Notes: generated from the letters alone by a model not told the origin. Positions 45,965-54,734 are shown, numbered from the stretch's first letter. The stretch is DNA of 64,000 bases from Microbacterium arabinogalactanolyticum (GCF_030268005.1 NZ_BRZC01000004.1:1329150-1393149); one strand, 5' to 3'. Translations and numbers: made by a program.

Positions 45965-46351
45965 TCAGAGCGTGACGCCGAGCGCGAGGATGATGACCGC
46001 GACCGCGGGGATGACGCCCTGCTTGAGCGCCGCGCCCCGCTTGTCCGGCGAGGAGAGCAGGAGCACGATCGCGGCCGCGGCCATGGAGCCCGCCCCGACG
46101 AACACGAGCGTCGCGCCGACAGCGTGCGCTCCGACAGCGAAGAGGATGATTCCCGCGAAGACCGAGATCGCGAGGAACAGGTTGTAGAACCCCTGGTTGA
46201 AGGCCATTGACTTCGTCGCCAGAGCCTCCTCCTCCGTGACGCCGAACGTCGCGCGCACTCGCGGCGTGGTCCAGATCAGCGACTCCATGACGAAGATGTA
46301 GACGTGCACGAGCGCCGCGAGACCGGCGAGTATCAGACCTGCGACCGCCAT
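45965..46351 (-). CDS. DUF1304 membrane protein
   Basis: A 128-residue protein with four hydrophobic helices. The central block KSMAFNQGFYNLFLAI is the conserved core of the DUF1304 family, whose function is unknown. The start at ATG 46351 follows GAGGAGTCC; earlier in-frame codons cross the regulatory region. It is first in a two-gene unit with the oxidoreductase and divergent from tetR. The linkage suggests a stress or detoxification role, which is inference. Confidence 0.85.
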   Translation of the reverse strand: MAVAGLILAGLAALVHVYIFVMESLIWTTPRVRATFGVTEEEALATKSMAFNQGFYNLFLAISVFAGIILFAVGAHAVGATLVFVGAGSMAAAAIVLLLSSPDKRGAALKQGVIPAVAVIILALGVTL

Positions 46352-46386
46352 GAGGACTCCTCCGTGAAGCGTTTCTGTAATGACCT

Positions 46387-46404
46387 GTCCAATATATACT
46401 GGAC
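46387..46404. promoter_or_regulatory. Operator between tetR-type gene and DUF1304 unit
   Basis: A perfect inverted repeat GTCCA-N8-TGGAC with a TATATA centre lies between the divergent genes. It contains a TATACT -10 box for the TetR gene (46395-46400) and, on the minus strand, TATATT preceded by TTGTGT at 16 nt. One repressor dimer here could silence both directions. Binding by the adjacent TetR protein is inferred. Confidence 0.7.
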
Positions 46405-46430
46405 TGACCGTTACACAAAAAGGAGCGCTC

Positions 46431-47015
46431 ATGGCACGCACACCGAGCTTCGACCGCGAAGCGGTGGTCCGCGCTGCCCGCACGCTGTTCTGGACGGTCG
46501 GCTATGAGAGCGCCTCGATCCCCGACCTCGAGGCCGCCACGGGCCTCAGCCGCTCCAGCATCTACAACGCCTTCGGCTCGAAGCGCGGCCTGTTCGACGC
46601 CGCCGTGCAGAGCTACCTCGACGAGATCGTCCGCCCGCGGCTGCGACCGCTGTCAGGCGAGGTCGTCGATCCCGACGCGATCATCGCGTATCTGCAGGGC
46701 CTGCGCGACGCATTCGGCACACTCACCTCGATGCCGGCATCGCACGGATGCCTCCTCGTGAACGCCGCCGGCGCCCCGATCGCGCACGATCAGAAGGTGG
46801 CCCAGGTGATCTCCGACTATCGCGCGGAACTGCACGACGCCTTCGCCCGCGGGGTGGATGCACACACGCCCGACCTCGACGCCGCCGAGCGGGAACGGCG
46901 GGTCACCGCGATCACGAGCAGCGTCGTCGCCGCCTTCGCCCTGGCTCGGATCGACCCGGCCGAGGCCGCCCGGGGCATCGCCTCGGCGATCGAGCTCGTC
47001 GCCCGGAGCGCCTGA
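46431..47015 (+). CDS. TetR/AcrR-family regulator
   Basis: A 194-residue regulator. Residues 1-55 form the TetR helix-turn-helix (AARTLFWTVGYESASIPDLEAATGLSRSSIYNAFGSKRGLF), followed by an all-helical ligand domain with Cys in SHGCLLVNAA, a common feature of redox- or electrophile-responsive members. The ATG at 46431 follows AAAAAGGAG. It is divergent from DUF1304 and the NADP oxidoreductase and likely represses both and itself. A strong terminator follows. Confidence 0.9.
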   Translation: MARTPSFDREAVVRAARTLFWTVGYESASIPDLEAATGLSRSSIYNAFGSKRGLFDAAVQSYLDEIVRPRLRPLSGEVVDPDAIIAYLQGLRDAFGTLTSMPASHGCLLVNAAGAPIAHDQKVAQVISDYRAELHDAFARGVDAHTPDLDAAERERRVTAITSSVVAAFALARIDPAEAARGIASAIELVARSA

Positions 47016-47027
47016 GCGCCGGAAACG

Positions 47028-47067
47028 AATCGAGCCCCGAGACTTCGTCCCGGGGCTCGATTTCTTT
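47028..47067 (+). terminator. Intrinsic terminator of the tetR-type gene
   Basis: Arms 47028-47043 and 47047-47062 form a 16-bp stem with one mismatch and a TTC loop, followed by TCTTT. It begins 13 nt after the TetR stop codon. On the minus strand it would also end a transcript of the tRNA-Ser remnant. Confidence 0.75.
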
Positions 47068-47123
47068 GGCGGAGACGGAGGGATTTGAGTCCCTCGCGGC
47101 CACTCCACGCGCCGCCCCGTCTC
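47068..47123 (-). pseudogene. Decayed tRNA-Ser copy (3-prime end and acceptor remnants)
   Basis: Bases 47068-47088 are identical to 47255-47275, the 3-prime acceptor and T-arm end of the intact tRNA-Ser gene. On the minus strand the remnant still has CGTCTC at its 3-prime end and a matching GAGACG at 47118-47123, but only about 40 nt lie between them, the anticodon and D arms are gone, and the T-loop is 8 nt long. It is either a deleted tRNA duplicate or an old attachment-site copy. No integrase is nearby. Confidence 0.65.
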
Positions 47124-47215
47124 AGAGGTCGGTCTCGTCGGGCGCGAAGGGCGCCGCGCGGAGCCTCCGACCGCGTGGGGCCCTGTTGTCGAAAGTGCCA
47201 CCCGTCACAGCGAAA

Positions 47216-47251
47216 AATCCGGACCCGGGACTTTGTCCCAGGATCCGGATT
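47216..47251 (-). terminator. Intrinsic terminator of tRNA-Ser(GCT)
   Basis: A long stem (AATCCGGA with TCCGGATT, plus GGGAC with GTCCC, one bulge) begins 5 nt after the tRNA 3-prime end and is followed on the minus strand by TTTTTCG. A classic Rho-independent terminator. Confidence 0.8.
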
Positions 47252-47256
47252 CTCGG

Positions 47257-47345
47257 CGGAGACGGAGGGATTTGAACCCTCGGTCCCCTTGCGAGGACTC
47301 CACCTTAGCAGGGTGGTGCACTAGGCCTGACTATGCGACGTCTCC
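47257..47345 (-). tRNA. tRNA-Ser (anticodon GCT)
   Basis: Minus strand: 7-bp acceptor stem GGAGACG/CGTCTCC, anticodon stem CCACC/GGTGG around the loop CTGCTAA (anticodon GCT), a long class-II variable arm and a standard T-loop TTCAAAT. Length is 89 nt without CCA, which is not encoded. It lies 88 nt downstream of the LCP gene on the same strand. Confidence 0.93.
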
Positions 47346-47433
47346 ATGTGCTCGAACCGAATCGAGCACGTCATGCAATCATAACGGGTCGGACGGAGTG
47401 CGGCGAACTCGCCTCCTGCATCGGGCGTGGCGG

Positions 47434-48696
47434 TCAGCGACCGCGCACGTTGCCATTCGAGCAGGTCACCTGGGCCGCCGAGGTGCCCGTGATCGACGAG
47501 GGCAGCTCCACGACATCCGCGGGGGTCCCGGTCGGCGTGGGCGTGGCCGGCGGCGCGGTGGTGCCGGCATCCGGCTCCTTCACGACCACACCGTCGTTCT
47601 TCGTGTTCTCATGGGTGATCTGCAGCTGCTTGTTGGCCGTGATCGCATCCCACAGGATCTTGGCGTTGCGCTTGTCCGGGATGACTCGGTCCGTGTCGGC
47701 CGGGTCGTACACCGTCGGGTACTGCACGAAGACGATGTCCTCGAACGGCACATCCTTGACCGCCAGCGCGATCTGCGCGATGGTCATCGGGTTCGCGAGA
47801 GACGTGGACGCCTCGAGGTTGTTCAGGCCCACGTCGGCGAGCTTCAGCATGGTGCCGACATTGCCGAGGACCTGACCGCTGACCAGCTTGCGCACGAGGC
47901 TCGACATGTACTGCTGCTGGTTGCCGATGCGCCCCAGGTCACTGCCGTCGCCGACGCCGTGGCGCGTGCGAAGGAACTGCAGAGCCTGCAGGCCCTGGAT
48001 CGTGTGGTCGCCGGCGGACATGTCCAGACCGGTGAAGCGGTCCTTGATCGGATTGGCCAGGCAGACGTCGACGCCGCCGATGGCATCCGTGATCTCGATC
48101 ACGCCGCCGAAGGTGACCTTCGCGGCGAACTCGATGTCCTCGTTGCCGACCAGGCTCGAGATGGTCTTGGCGACGCAGTTCAGGCCGCCCTTGTCACCGC
48201 CGTGCTCATAGGCCACGTTGAGCTGCTGCTTGCTCATCGACGAATACGTCTTGCCGTTGGCATCCGTGCAGGACGGGATCGGGATCATCAGGTCGCGCGG
48301 GAAGCTCACCACGGTCACGCGCCGCGGCGCGGCGGAGACGTGCACGAGCAGGTTCACGTCGTTCAGCGTGCCCTGGGCATCCTTGCCCGTGCAGCGCTTG
48401 CCGAACAGGTGAGCGTACTTGGGCTCGCAGGTGTCCACACCGGTGAGCAGGATGTCGAATCCGCCCTGGTACGCCGAGATGTCCGGCGGGAGCTCCTTCT
48501 GGTTCTCCAGCTCCACGGCGTTGGCGCTGACGGTGTTCAGCAGGCCACCCACGACGAACGTTCCCACGCCAAGGCCGCTGACCAGGATGACGGCCAGGGC
48601 GATGCCGAGCAGCTTGATCAGCTGCCCGGTGGCGCCGGGCGTGCGCAGCTGACCATGACGGGCGACGGGGGTGCGGCGACGGGGGGACTCGCTCAC
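47434..48696 (-). CDS. LytR-CpsA-Psr (LCP) family phosphotransferase
   Basis: A 420-residue membrane-anchored LCP protein, the family that attaches teichoic acids, polysaccharides or arabinogalactan to peptidoglycan. A cytoplasmic tail is followed by one helix (about residues 28-53) and an extracellular LCP domain with LTGVDT, DVNLLVHV, VVSFPRDLMIPIP and LRTRHGVGDGSDLGRIGNQQ, whose arginines and aspartates bind the pyrophosphate lipid. The C-terminus is Thr/Pro-rich. The start is a GTG at 48696 with AAAGG upstream. It lies between two tRNA-Ser genes. Confidence 0.9.
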   Translation of the reverse strand: MSESPRRRTPVARHGQLRTPGATGQLIKLLGIALAVILVSGLGVGTFVVGGLLNTVSANAVELENQKELPPDISAYQGGFDILLTGVDTCEPKYAHLFGKRCTGKDAQGTLNDVNLLVHVSAAPRRVTVVSFPRDLMIPIPSCTDANGKTYSSMSKQQLNVAYEHGGDKGGLNCVAKTISSLVGNEDIEFAAKVTFGGVIEITDAIGGVDVCLANPIKDRFTGLDMSAGDHTIQGLQALQFLRTRHGVGDGSDLGRIGNQQQYMSSLVRKLVSGQVLGNVGTMLKLADVGLNNLEASTSLANPMTIAQIALAVKDVPFEDIVFVQYPTVYDPADTDRVIPDKRNAKILWDAITANKQLQITHENTKNDGVVVKEPDAGTTAPPATPTPTGTPADVVELPSSITGTSAAQVTCSNGNVRGR

Positions 48697-48717
48697 TCGG
48701 TGCCTTTCGAACAGATG

Positions 48718-48802
48718 CGGAGGGTGTGGGATTCGAACCCACGGGACATTGCTGCCCACTGGTTTTCAAGACCAGGTCCATCGGCCGCTCGGACAACCCT
48801 CC
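48718..48802 (-). tRNA. tRNA-Ser (anticodon TGA)
   Basis: Minus strand: acceptor GGAGGGT/ACCCTCC, anticodon stem CTGGT/ACCAG around CTTGAAA (anticodon TGA), a long variable arm and T-loop TTCGAAT. Length is 85 nt; CCA is not encoded. Its 3-prime end is only 21 nt upstream of the LCP start codon, so tRNA and mRNA may be made as one transcript. Confidence 0.93.
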
Positions 48803-48902
48803 CGATCCCGGCTCGCACCGGACGATCAGGCGTCGAGTCTATCGGTTCCGGGGGAAGAGCCGATGGTCGATGTCTTCAATTCTCGCGTGTCCACCTGGGG
48901 AA

Positions 48903-50600
48903 CTACTGGGCGGGGTCCGCGACCGGATCCGCAGGCGGCGTCAGCGAGGTGCGGGATGTGCGGATGCCCGCGGGCCCCAGCATCGACGGCGACGGGGCGG
49001 ATGCGTCCAGGGCGGCAGCGAAGTCCTCGCCCGGGATGCGGAGCAGCCGGCACTCCGTTCGGGTGGTCACCGTCGCCGAGCGGACGGTGCGATCCAGGAG
49101 GCCGATCTCGCCGACGTATCCGGGTGCCTCGACATCGGGGATCTCGGTCGTCGTGCCGTCGCCGCGCACGGCACTGACCCCGAGCACGCCGTCCTCGAGA
49201 GCCCAGAACGCGTCGGATGCGTCGCCCTGCCTGATGATCACGGTGCCCGCGGGCACCGTCTGCTCCTCCGCGCTCTCGGCGAGATGCTCGATGAGGCTGC
49301 GCGGCGCTCCGGCGAACAGGTCGAGTTGGTCGAGCGTGCGGGTGAGAGGCTCGAGACGCGCCGCCCGCGCCGCGACATCGGCATCCAGCCGCCGCAGCAC
49401 CGGGAGGCCGAACAGGCCCAGCAGCGGGAACCCCAGCCCGATCGCCCCGAACGCCATGGCCAGCCCGAAGGCCGAGTACAGCACGCTTCCCAGCACGGAC
49501 GCCAGCACCGCGCTCGCCAGGATCAGCACGTCCAGGGTGCCCAGCACCCGCCCCAGTACGTCGCGCGGCAGGTCGCGCTGCAGCGTCGTGAAGGCGAGCA
49601 CGTCGACGATGACCATTCCGATGCCGGAGATCAGCTGGAGAGCGGATGCCGCGAGCACCGACCCCGCGAACACGCTCAGCCACAGCGGGACGCACTGGAC
49701 GAAGATCGCGGACGTGATCAGCGCGGCGATCCGCTTCGAGCCCGCGAGCTTCTGCGCCAGCCCCGCGACGACGACGCCACCCAGGGCGTTCGCGGCCAGC
49801 AGCAGCGTGTATCCGGCGGAATCGCCGTGCAGATGCTCCGACAGCGCCGGCAGCAGCACGTTCGCGGAGTTGGCCGCCGCGGAGTCCAGGATCAGGAAGA
49901 TCGTCAGCACCAGCGCCTTCTGATGCTTCCCCAGCGTGCGCACCCCCGACACCCACTGGCTGAACGCCCCTCCGCCCGCCTCGGCGCTGCCGCGGGAGCG
50001 GACTCGGAGCGCGTTGTAGATCAGTGCCGCGACGACGAAGCTCGCCGCGTTGACCAGCACGCCGTACACGGGCTCACCGAAGAGCAGCAGCAGACCGCCG
50101 ACGCCGGGGCCGATCACGACGATCACGCTCTCCAGCAGCGCGAACAGCGCGTTCGCGGCCACCAGGTCCGACTCCGGTACGACCTCGGGGATCAGCGCTC
50201 CCGAAGCGGGCCGCGTCGGCGTGCAGACCGCCGTGAGCACGGCGGCGCCCGCCAGCAGCATCCACAGGGGTGCATCCGTCCACACGATCACGGCGATGCC
50301 CACCGTCACGATCGACGCGATCCAGGCGCTGACCGCGAGCACGGTCCGCCGGTCGTAGCGGTCGGCCAGCACACCCGCATACCCGCCGCACAGCACGCCG
50401 ACCACCCAGCGCACGGTCACCAGCGCCGTGACCCAGCCCGCCGACTGGGTGCGCGTGAAGACGTAGGCGATCAGGACGACGTTGTACGACCAGGAGGCGC
50501 CGCCGTCCACGATGAACGCCATCGCGAGCAGTCGCAGGTCGCGGTGCTTCAGCGCGGCGGTGAAACGCGGTCTCGCCTGCTCGACATCCTCAGCGACCAT
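48903..50600 (-). CDS. MFS transporter fused to a cyclic-nucleotide-binding domain
   Basis: A 565-residue protein. Residues about 15-410 are a twelve-helix major facilitator (loop 2-3 GGYAGVLADRYDRRT). Residues about 425-545 are a CAP/CNMP-type beta barrel: FAGAPRSLIEHLAESAEEQTVPAGTVIIRQGDASDAFWALEDG, then EAPGYVGEIGLLDRTVRSATV, where the phosphate-binding cassette normally reads GE-x-A-L-L. The tail is Pro/Ser-rich. Such fusions suggest transport gated by a nucleotide or by membrane state. Substrate and ligand are unknown. The ATG at 50600 has no strong ribosome site. Confidence 0.85.
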   Translation of the reverse strand: MVAEDVEQARPRFTAALKHRDLRLLAMAFIVDGGASWSYNVVLIAYVFTRTQSAGWVTALVTVRWVVGVLCGGYAGVLADRYDRRTVLAVSAWIASIVTVGIAVIVWTDAPLWMLLAGAAVLTAVCTPTRPASGALIPEVVPESDLVAANALFALLESVIVVIGPGVGGLLLLFGEPVYGVLVNAASFVVAALIYNALRVRSRGSAEAGGGAFSQWVSGVRTLGKHQKALVLTIFLILDSAAANSANVLLPALSEHLHGDSAGYTLLLAANALGGVVVAGLAQKLAGSKRIAALITSAIFVQCVPLWLSVFAGSVLAASALQLISGIGMVIVDVLAFTTLQRDLPRDVLGRVLGTLDVLILASAVLASVLGSVLYSAFGLAMAFGAIGLGFPLLGLFGLPVLRRLDADVAARAARLEPLTRTLDQLDLFAGAPRSLIEHLAESAEEQTVPAGTVIIRQGDASDAFWALEDGVLGVSAVRGDGTTTEIPDVEAPGYVGEIGLLDRTVRSATVTTRTECRLLRIPGEDFAAALDASAPSPSMLGPAGIRTSRTSLTPPADPVADPAQ

Positions 50601-50620
50601 GTCGGACCCCAGAGAAACGA

Positions 50621-50639
50621 CCCGGCGCGGAGCCGGGTG
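50621..50639 (-). terminator. Short hairpin after the HAD/serS operon
   Basis: ACCCGGC (50621-50627) pairs with GCCGGGT (50633-50639) around a 5-nt loop. It lies about 100 nt downstream of the HAD stop codon and just before the MFS-CNMP gene. No T-tract. Confidence 0.4.
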
Positions 50640-50742
50640 GTGGCGTCCGTCGGGAACAGCTGCGGACTACGCAGACTCTAGGCCCGCCCTTCCCCGCCGC
50701 ACATCCGTGGATCCACTGATGTCGTGCGCCGAGCCCGGCGGA

Positions 50743-51537
50743 TCAGAGCAGCGTGCGAAGCGCGATCGCGAGACCACCGTCGTCGACCACGGTGGTCTCC
50801 TCGCCGGCGGCGTCCTTCACCTCATCCGGCGCCTGTCCCATCGCCACCGCGCGGCCCTCTCCGGCGAGCGCCCAGGCGAACATGCCCAGGTCGTTGCGCC
50901 CGTCGCCGGCGACCAGCACCCGGTCGCGGGGGATGCCGAGCTCGGCGCGCACGCGCTCCAGTGCCGTGCTCTTGTCGACGCCCTGCGGTGCGATGTCGAG
51001 CCACGCCGTCCAGCCGATCGCGTAGGAGACCTCGTTGAGGCCGACCTCGGTGACCAGCTGATGGAAGTCGTCCTCGTCATGCTCGGGCGAGACCACGACG
51101 ACACGGGACACGGGCTGCGAGACGAGCTCGTCGAAGTCGACCTCGCGTCCGCCGTCCAGGGTCCAGTCGTCCAGCACCGCCGTGTACAGCCGCTGGCCGG
51201 ACTCCAGCTCCACCATGTACCGCGCCTCCGGCAGCCGGTCGCGCAGCAGCGCGAGCACGGGCGCGGGATCGAAGACCTCCACATGCCAGCGCACCCATTC
51301 GTCGCCGACCCGGCGCATGATCACGGCACCGTTCGAGCACACCGTGAACTCCGCGCTCAGGCCGAGCACCTCGACGTACCGCCGGGTGCCCGACCAGCTG
51401 CGCCCGGTGGCGAGCATGACGTCGTAGCCGGCGTCCCGCACCTCCGCGACGGCCTCGGTCACCCCGGGGCTGAGCGTCTCGTCCTGCAGCAGGATCGTGC
51501 CGTCGATGTCCAGCCCGACCAGGCCGCGCGAGCTCAC
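50743..51537 (-). CDS. HAD-family (Cof-type) phosphatase
   Basis: A 264-residue HAD hydrolase of the Cof/sugar-phosphatase subgroup. Motif I is GLDIDGTIL with the nucleophile Asp, motif II is LATGRSW, and motifs III-IV are VDKSTAL and [12 protein letters not shown]; a cap domain lies between. These enzymes dephosphorylate sugar phosphates, flavins or cofactors. Its GTG start overlaps the serS stop codon (GTGA, 51534-51537), so it is co-translated with serS. Confidence 0.9.
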   Translation of the reverse strand: MSSRGLVGLDIDGTILLQDETLSPGVTEAVAEVRDAGYDVMLATGRSWSGTRRYVEVLGLSAEFTVCSNGAVIMRRVGDEWVRWHVEVFDPAPVLALLRDRLPEARYMVELESGQRLYTAVLDDWTLDGGREVDFDELVSQPVSRVVVVSPEHDEDDFHQLVTEVGLNEVSYAIGWTAWLDIAPQGVDKSTALERVRAELGIPRDRVLVAGDGRNDLGMFAWALAGEGRAVAMGQAPDEVKDAAGEETTVVDDGGLAIALRTLL

Positions 51538-52844
51538 TCCGCTGCCTGCGCCGCGGGGTCGACCCAGCCGAGTGGGCGCAGCACCTCGATGCCGCCCAGG
51601 TACGGGCGCAGCACCTCGGGCACCGTCACCGATCCGTCGGCCTGCTGGTGCGTCTCCAGGATCGCGACGATCCAGCGCGTGGTGGCCAGCGTGCCGTTGA
51701 GGGTGGCGACGTTGCGCGTCTTCGCCTGGCTCGCGTCGTCCGCCTCCGGCCGGTATCGCACGTCGAGGCGGCGCGCCTGGTATGTCGTGCAGTTCGAGGT
51801 GGAGGTCAGCTCGCGGAACGCGCCCTGCGTGGGCACCCAGGCCTCGATGTCGAACTTGCGCGCGGCGCTGGAGCCCAGGTCGCCGGCGGCGACGTCGATC
51901 ACGCGGTAGGCCAGGCCGAGTGCGGTGAGCATCTCCTCCTGCAGGGCGACCAGCCGATCGTGCTCGGCCTCGGCGTCCTCCGGCGTCGTGTAGACGAACA
52001 TCTCCAGCTTGTTGAACTGGTGCACGCGGATGATGCCGCGGGTGTCCTTGCCGTACGACCCGGCCTCGCTGCGGTAGCAGGTGGACCAGCCGGCGTAGCG
52101 GTGCGCGCCTGCGGACATGTCGAGGATCTCGTCCTTGTGGAAGCCCGCGAGCGGCACCTCGCTGGTGCCGACCAGGTACAGGTCGTCCTTGTCGAGGTGG
52201 TACACCTCGTCGGCGTGCTCACCGAGGAATCCGGTGCCCTGCATGATCTCCGGCCGCACCAGCGTCGGGACGATCATGGGCGTGAAGCCGTTCTGCAGCG
52301 CCTTGTCGAGCGCGAGGTTCATCAGCGCGATCTCCAGGCGCGCGCCGATGCCCTTCAGGAAGTAGAAGCGGGATCCGGAGACCTTCACGCCGCGCTCCAT
52401 GTCGATGGCGCCCAGCAGCTCGCCGATCTCCAGGTGGTCGCGGGGCTCGAAGTCGAAGTCGGGGACGTCGCCGACGCGACGCAGCTCGACGAAGTCCTCC
52501 TCGCCGCCGGCCGGAACGCCGTCGATGATGACGTTCTCGATCTTCGCGAGAGCGGATGCCGCGGCATCCGCCGCCTCGTTCGACGCCTGCTGCGCGGCCT
52601 TGACCCGGTCGGCGAGGTCCTTGGCCTGCGCGACCAGTGCGGCCTTCTCCTCCTTGGGCGCCTTGGCGACCGTCTTGCCGAAGGCGTTCTGCTCGGCGCG
52701 CAGCGACTCGAACGCGTTCAGCGCGTCACGACGCGATCGGTCCGCCTCGATCGCGGCGTCGACGGTCTCGGGCGCGTTCCCGCGCGCGAGCTGTGAACGA
52801 CGGACGAGCTCGGGCTCGTCGCGGAGGAGGGTGAGATCGATCAT
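51534..52844 (-). CDS. serS: Seryl-tRNA synthetase
   Basis: A 436-residue class-II synthetase charging tRNA-Ser. The N-terminal coiled-coil arm (about residues 25-110) recognises the long variable arm of tRNA-Ser; the catalytic core has motif 2 ([34 protein letters not shown]) and motif 3 ([13 protein letters not shown]). The ATG at 52844 is 6 nt after TAGACT, a good -10 box, so the message is probably leaderless. Both tRNA-Ser genes of the window lie within 6 kb. Confidence 0.96.
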   Translation of the reverse strand: MIDLTLLRDEPELVRRSQLARGNAPETVDAAIEADRSRRDALNAFESLRAEQNAFGKTVAKAPKEEKAALVAQAKDLADRVKAAQQASNEAADAAASALAKIENVIIDGVPAGGEEDFVELRRVGDVPDFDFEPRDHLEIGELLGAIDMERGVKVSGSRFYFLKGIGARLEIALMNLALDKALQNGFTPMIVPTLVRPEIMQGTGFLGEHADEVYHLDKDDLYLVGTSEVPLAGFHKDEILDMSAGAHRYAGWSTCYRSEAGSYGKDTRGIIRVHQFNKLEMFVYTTPEDAEAEHDRLVALQEEMLTALGLAYRVIDVAAGDLGSSAARKFDIEAWVPTQGAFRELTSTSNCTTYQARRLDVRYRPEADDASQAKTRNVATLNGTLATTRWIVAILETHQQADGSVTVPEVLRPYLGGIEVLRPLGWVDPAAQAAE

Positions 52845-52946
52845 TGTGCAAGTCTACCGAGCGGCTCCGACGCCCCTGAGCGGTCCGTGCGGCGGCGGAT
52901 GCGGTCCCTGCGCGCCCGTGATCGTGTTGAGCCGTAGAGTTGCGAC

Positions 52947-53945
52947 ATGTCGGCATCCGGGAACGCGCGCACGCACGCGGCGCTCGTCCTCAACCCCGTC
53001 AAGGTCGACGCCAGGCGGCTGCGCTCGACGCTGACGGCCCTGTCGAAGAAGCACGGCTGGGCACCGCCGCGGTTCTACGAGACCAGCATCGACGACCCCG
53101 GCCGGATCATCACCCGCACGGCTCTCGATGAGGGGGCGGCCGCGGTGCTCGCCGCCGGAGGCGACGGCACCGTGCGCTCCGTGTCCGAGGCCATGGCCGG
53201 CACCGGCGTGCCGTTCGCGATCGTCCCGGGCGGCACGGGCAACCTCTTCGCGCGCAACCTCGGTCTGCCGCTGCTCGATCCCGAGAAGGTCATGGAAGCC
53301 GTGTTCACCGGCTTCACGCATCCCGTGGACATCGGCTGGGCATCCCTCACCCGCGAGAACGGCACCGAGACCGAGCACGGATTCGTCGTGCTCGCGGGCA
53401 TGGGCCTGGACGCCGACATGATCGCCAACACCCGCCCGGATCTGAAGAAGACCGTCGGCTGGATCGCCTACCTCGACGGCGCGGCGCGCTCCCTCCCGGG
53501 CGCGAAGCCGTTCCGCGTCGTGTACCAGCTCGACGACGGCCGCCTGCATTCCACGAAGGTGCACAGCATGCTGTTCGCCAACTGCGGGGCGCTCCCCGCA
53601 GGTATCGCCCTGATGCCGGATGCCTCGCTCGACGACGGCACGATGGACATCGCGGTCATCCAGCCGACGGGACCGCTCGGATGGCTGGGCATCTGGCGCA
53701 AGGTCTGGTGGGACAACTCGGTGCTGCGCCGCTCGCGTGCCGGGCGCCGGGTGCTGGAGCGCCGCGGGCGGAACTCCTCGATCCGCTACCTGCGCGGACG
53801 GACGGCCGACACCGCCATGGTCTCCCCCACCTCCATCGAGCTGGACGGAGACGAGCTGGGCACCGCCGTGCGGATGTCGTGCCGGATCGAGCAGGGCGGC
53901 CTCAGCATCGTGCTGCCGAAGGGGCACGACGTCTCGAACTTCTGA
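52947..53945 (+). CDS. Diacylglycerol-kinase-family lipid kinase
   Basis: A 332-residue protein with the DAGK catalytic fold: LVLNPVKVD at the start, the ATP-binding signature AAGGDGTVRSVSEAM, PGGTGNLFARNLGLP and a C-terminal beta-rich half with GMGLDADMIANT and ELDGD. Substrates may be diacylglycerol or another membrane lipid. The ATG is 6 nt after TAGAGT, suggesting a leaderless transcript, divergent from serS. Confidence 0.9.
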   Translation: MSASGNARTHAALVLNPVKVDARRLRSTLTALSKKHGWAPPRFYETSIDDPGRIITRTALDEGAAAVLAAGGDGTVRSVSEAMAGTGVPFAIVPGGTGNLFARNLGLPLLDPEKVMEAVFTGFTHPVDIGWASLTRENGTETEHGFVVLAGMGLDADMIANTRPDLKKTVGWIAYLDGAARSLPGAKPFRVVYQLDDGRLHSTKVHSMLFANCGALPAGIALMPDASLDDGTMDIAVIQPTGPLGWLGIWRKVWWDNSVLRRSRAGRRVLERRGRNSSIRYLRGRTADTAMVSPTSIELDGDELGTAVRMSCRIEQGGLSIVLPKGHDVSNF

Positions 53946-53954
53946 GCCGGCGGC

Positions 53955-54692
53955 TCAGCCGATGACGGGAACCTCGGCGTCGAGGTGGTCGCCGCTCAGC
54001 GTCAGGGTGAAGGGCCCATCCCCCTCTCGTTCCTGGGGCAACTGGATCACGGTGACACGCGGCGCCATGTCCATGGTGCACACGCGGTCGATCGTCGCGA
54101 AGGAGACCGAGATCTGATCCTTCGTCTGCAGCACCTGCTCCGGCATCGGCGGGCAGGACGAGGATCCGTACGTCATCAGCAGGATGCCCTGGTCGTCGAA
54201 CCAGCCCGCGGAGGGCTGTCCCATGCCCGTGTCGCTCGGCGGGGACGGGAGCGCATCGAGATCGGCATCCGCCCTGAGTTCGCCGTAGGTGACGTTCACG
54301 TCGACCTCCTTCGTGACGTCGACGCCGGCGGGAACGGGAAACGCGATCGCCCGAGGTCCGAAGTCAGCGGTGCAGGGCGTCTTGCCGTCAGCACGGTCCT
54401 TCAGGGTGACCTGCAGGGTCTGTCCGTCGGCCTTCACCTCGGCCTGCGACGGCTGGCAGTCCTTCGAGGATGAGCCCCAGGTGACGATGCCGATCGACCC
54501 TCCCCCGGCGAGCCACGCCGCCTCGACGTCTTCGCCGCTGGGATCCTTCGACTGCGAGGGGGCGGTTGCGTCCGTCCCACCCGTGCTGGTAGGCGGGGGC
54601 GACGCCGGAGTCGTCGAGCAGCCGGCGGCGAGAAGTGCCACCGCGGCGAGCGCGAGAGCGGACGGGACCAGGCGGAGTCGGGGGAGGCTCAT
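53955..54692 (-). CDS. Lipoprotein with an internal duplication, unknown function
   Basis: A 245-residue lipoprotein: signal peptide with lipobox ending at Cys25 (LLAAGC), then a Pro/Ser/Thr-rich linker. The rest contains two related halves: TWGSSSKDCQPSQAEV with CTADFGPRAIAFPVP, and TYGSSSCPPMPEQV with CTMDMAPRVTVIQLP. Each half has a Cys pair that could form a disulfide. I do not recognise a named domain. It converges with the lipid kinase gene. Confidence 0.75.
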   Translation of the reverse strand: MSLPRLRLVPSALALAAVALLAAGCSTTPASPPPTSTGGTDATAPSQSKDPSGEDVEAAWLAGGGSIGIVTWGSSSKDCQPSQAEVKADGQTLQVTLKDRADGKTPCTADFGPRAIAFPVPAGVDVTKEVDVNVTYGELRADADLDALPSPPSDTGMGQPSAGWFDDQGILLMTYGSSSCPPMPEQVLQTKDQISVSFATIDRVCTMDMAPRVTVIQLPQEREGDGPFTLTLSGDHLDAEVPVIG

Positions 54693-54734
54693 ACCTCCCA
54701 GTGTCGCCAGACGGGCATCCGTCTCACAACCGCA

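Noticed and set aside
46366..46375. GAAGCGTTTC as a member of the sugar regulon
   Set aside because: It is one imperfect copy in a region whose genes have no link to sugar use and which has its own TetR operator; chance is likely.
47068..47345. Functional phage attachment sites
   Set aside because: The direct repeat is suggestive but there is no integrase, no cargo between the copies (187 bp) and no phage gene in the window.
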